A stretch of 64,000 nucleotides of DNA from Sphingomonas soli NBRC 100801. GTDB lineage: Bacteria; Pseudomonadota; Alphaproteobacteria; Sphingomonadales; Sphingomonadaceae. The translations under genes and the position numbers were made by a program. The DNA lies in assembly GCF_001591025.1 (NCBI RefSeq), contig NZ_BCTZ01000015.1:1-64000 (forward strand), in the 5' to 3' direction. Positions 62,375 through 64,000 of this stretch are shown here, piece after piece (position 1 is the first letter of the stretch; the number at the start of each line of letters is the position of its first letter). The notes below the pieces were generated by a model that saw only the letters and a list, made by a program, of their open reading frames with translations, searched no databases and was not told the origin of the DNA.

Positions 62375-63844
62375 CTAGCCGTAACGATAAATCCGCACGC
62401 GCTGCACGCTGTGACTGCCCGGCGGCAGGCGGATATGGCGGCCCTGATGCGTCTGATCGCCGTTCAGCCGCCGCCCGGGCACCCAGCGCCCATCGACGAA
62501 GCTTCCTTCCTCGACCAGCTCGAGCCCCGCCTTCCCCTTCCCATCCGCCGGTTCCACGGTGACGGTAATCCCCCCGCCCGCGACCAGATAGTCGTCACCC
62601 CCAATCCAGAGCAGGATACCGCCATGCTCGGCGGGAACCTGCTTGTCCTTCGCCGTCCAGGGATCGATGAAATTCACCGTGAAGCGATAGGCACCGAGCA
62701 CGCTCGCCTGGGGCGCTTCGTCGACGATGTTGTCGAACGTCACCGGCGTCGCAAAGCCCGCTTTTCCCTTTGCCGCGAACAGCGACGGCGTAAGCCCGTC
62801 GAGCACGGCATATAGCGAACCCAGCATATCGCCTTCGGGCAAATTCTCGATCGAGAAAGGGCTGAACCCGAACGCACCCAACGCGCCGATCGCGTGCAGC
62901 GCATTGGCTGCGGCGCGCTTGTCGCCCGCGTTGTTCGCCTCGGGGATGAAGAAGGGATTGCCCTTCGTCTGATAGCCGCGCGCAATCTCCGCGAAGTTCG
63001 GGAAATAGATATCGGGCGCGATGAAATCGATCGACGGCGCCTGCTTGCGCCAGATTTGCATCAGATGCGCCAGCGGGCCGCCGCTGGGATATTCACCCGG
63101 CTTCTTGCCCGGACGCCCCTGCGCGCCGTTCACGAAGAGCGGGAGCGCATATTCGCGCTTCCCAGCCGCCGCTAGCGCCTCGACGAAGCGGGCATAATGA
63201 TGCGCGGTGAACTCCTCCTCGCCGCCTTTCCACTTGGCGAACGCAGCATCGGCGGCAGCACCATGCTCGCGCGCGGTGGAGAGGAAACCTATCTCATTCT
63301 CCACCTGCACCATGATGACCGTGTGCCGGTCGCCATCCACCTGCTTCAGGTGCCGCATCAGCGCGCCAAAGGCCCTGGCGTCGCTTTCCCGCGTCGCCGC
63401 GCCGAATACCGACAGGATCTCCTGCGCCTTGCCGTCCGCGTCCACGGTGGAGGGGAAACGCTTGCGATCGCGCTTCACCCAGGCCGGCGTGTAGGTCGAC
63501 ATCGAATTCTTCCATGCGCCGAACCACAGGAGCACCAGCCGCATATCGTGCGCCCGGGCATCCTCGATCAGCCAGTCCACGCTGGAAAAGTCGAAGCGGC
63601 CCTCTTCGGGTTCGATCAGCTCCCAATTTACCGGGGCGAGCACGGTGTTGAGATGCGCGTCCTTCATGCGCTGCCATTTGGGCCGGAGCCATTCGCGGTT
63701 CGATGCCGAGCTGTTACCCAGTTCCCCGCCCAGGATCAGGAAGGGCTTACCGTCGACGATCAGGCGATCGTCCTTGAAGTGCGGAATCTGCGCGGCGGCC
63801 GGAGAGGCGGCGAGCAGGACGAGCGAGAGCAGCCAGCGGAGCAT
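62375..63844 (-). CDS. Secreted GH35/GH42-like beta-galactosidase family protein
   Basis: This protein has 489 residues from the ATG at 63844; signal peptide MLRWLLSLVLLAASPAAAQ. The TIM barrel starts FLILGGELGNSSASNREW, and the catalytic acid Glu appears in MVQVENEIGFLS (about 178). The nucleophile is probably the Glu in PFFIPEANN (about 305). The C-terminal 140 residues form beta-domains similar to DUF5597. It likely removes galactose-like sugars in the periplasm. The gap to the lipid-kinase gene is 33 bases. Confidence 0.9.
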   Translation of the reverse strand: MLRWLLSLVLLAASPAAAQIPHFKDDRLIVDGKPFLILGGELGNSSASNREWLRPKWQRMKDAHLNTVLAPVNWELIEPEEGRFDFSSVDWLIEDARAHDMRLVLLWFGAWKNSMSTYTPAWVKRDRKRFPSTVDADGKAQEILSVFGAATRESDARAFGALMRHLKQVDGDRHTVIMVQVENEIGFLSTAREHGAAADAAFAKWKGGEEEFTAHHYARFVEALAAAGKREYALPLFVNGAQGRPGKKPGEYPSGGPLAHLMQIWRKQAPSIDFIAPDIYFPNFAEIARGYQTKGNPFFIPEANNAGDKRAAANALHAIGALGAFGFSPFSIENLPEGDMLGSLYAVLDGLTPSLFAAKGKAGFATPVTFDNIVDEAPQASVLGAYRFTVNFIDPWTAKDKQVPAEHGGILLWIGGDDYLVAGGGITVTVEPADGKGKAGLELVEEGSFVDGRWVPGRRLNGDQTHQGRHIRLPPGSHSVQRVRIYRYG

Positions 63845-63956
63845 GCGCCATTTTCTCAGACAAATTGCGCCGGTCAAGTGACTGACTGATACTCCCTGCG
63901 GCGCGCGCTCCGCGTCCCGTTTCCCTTTTGTCGCGATCCGCGCTACCGGCACGCGC

Positions 63957-64000
63957 ATGCCAAACCTCTTTCTCGTCATGCTCGGCGGCGCCATCGGCTC
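63957..64000 (+). CDS. crcB: Fluoride channel CrcB/FluC, N-terminal fragment
   Basis: Only 14 complete codons are in the window: MPNLFLVMLGGAIGS matches the start of CrcB/FluC (usual NLLLVALGGALGS). The product is a small membrane fluoride exporter. No fluoride riboswitch consensus is visible in the 110 bases upstream. The call rests on this short match. Confidence 0.6.
   Translation, partial: MPNLFLVMLGGAIG

Noticed and set aside
63850..63956. Fluoride riboswitch before crcB
   Set aside because: No match to the conserved crcB-motif sequence could be seen.

Overview
The window looks like a chromosomal segment of a Sphingomonas-like alphaproteobacterium (order Sphingomonadales). The DNA is GC-rich with strong GC3. 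Alphaproteobacterial markers are present: a DUF2794 protein, a FYDLN-type TIGR02300 protein, long PstC/PstA forms, UbiK, COX15-type heme A synthase and an S9 with a long Ala/Pro-rich N-terminus. Almost all of it is ordinary core chromosome. There are no transposases, integrases, CRISPR arrays or rRNA genes. The species name is inference.

Layout. 1-4491 (minus) is a very large secreted Ig-like repeat protein that runs off the left edge. It is divergent from a phage-tail-collar protein (4833) that has a DUF6916 gene and a GNAT gene beside it. 6495-10103 (minus) is glmU / small secreted protein / glmS for UDP-GlcNAc synthesis. 10231-12745 (minus) is a four-gene HPr-rel-A-type cluster: a Tat-signal small protein, a PqqD-like protein, an HprK-like kinase and a nucleotidyltransferase. 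12818-19898 (plus) is the phosphate regulon phoR-pstSCAB-phoU-phoB, with a textbook Pho box over the phoR stop codon.

19963-34144 holds small secreted proteins, an SDR enzyme, a DUF2157-like membrane protein, cysE-DUF2794, TauE and DMT transporters, ahpC/ahpD with divergent oxyR, moaE-moaD-pgsA, an LplT-like MFS carrier, and a GH43 / LacI / glycerate-kinase group. Four convergent junctions in this stretch have interlocked stop codons. 34194-40864 carries tRNA-Ala, aroA-cmk, a repeat-filled spacer, rpsA-ihfB, pip and tRNA-Leu. 40923-48803 carries a membrane-anchored hemerythrin, YbjN-proC, ubiK, tspO, an RND efflux pump and tlyA.

48929-53317 carries two hydrolases and then a merC-zur-pnuC-nadR run that suggests a link between zinc sensing and nicotinamide riboside salvage. 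53454-64000 carries dxs, a PAS-LuxR regulator, ctaA-cutA, rplM-rpsI, an HEAGH protein, a methyltransferase, a metallophosphoesterase, a lipid-kinase-like protein, a GH35/42-like glycosidase and the first codons of a crcB/fluC gene.

The best candidates for undescribed biology are the HPr-rel-A cluster, which resembles lasso-peptide tailoring genes without the cyclase; the merC-zur-pnuC-nadR operon; and the giant repeat protein paired with a tail-collar protein.
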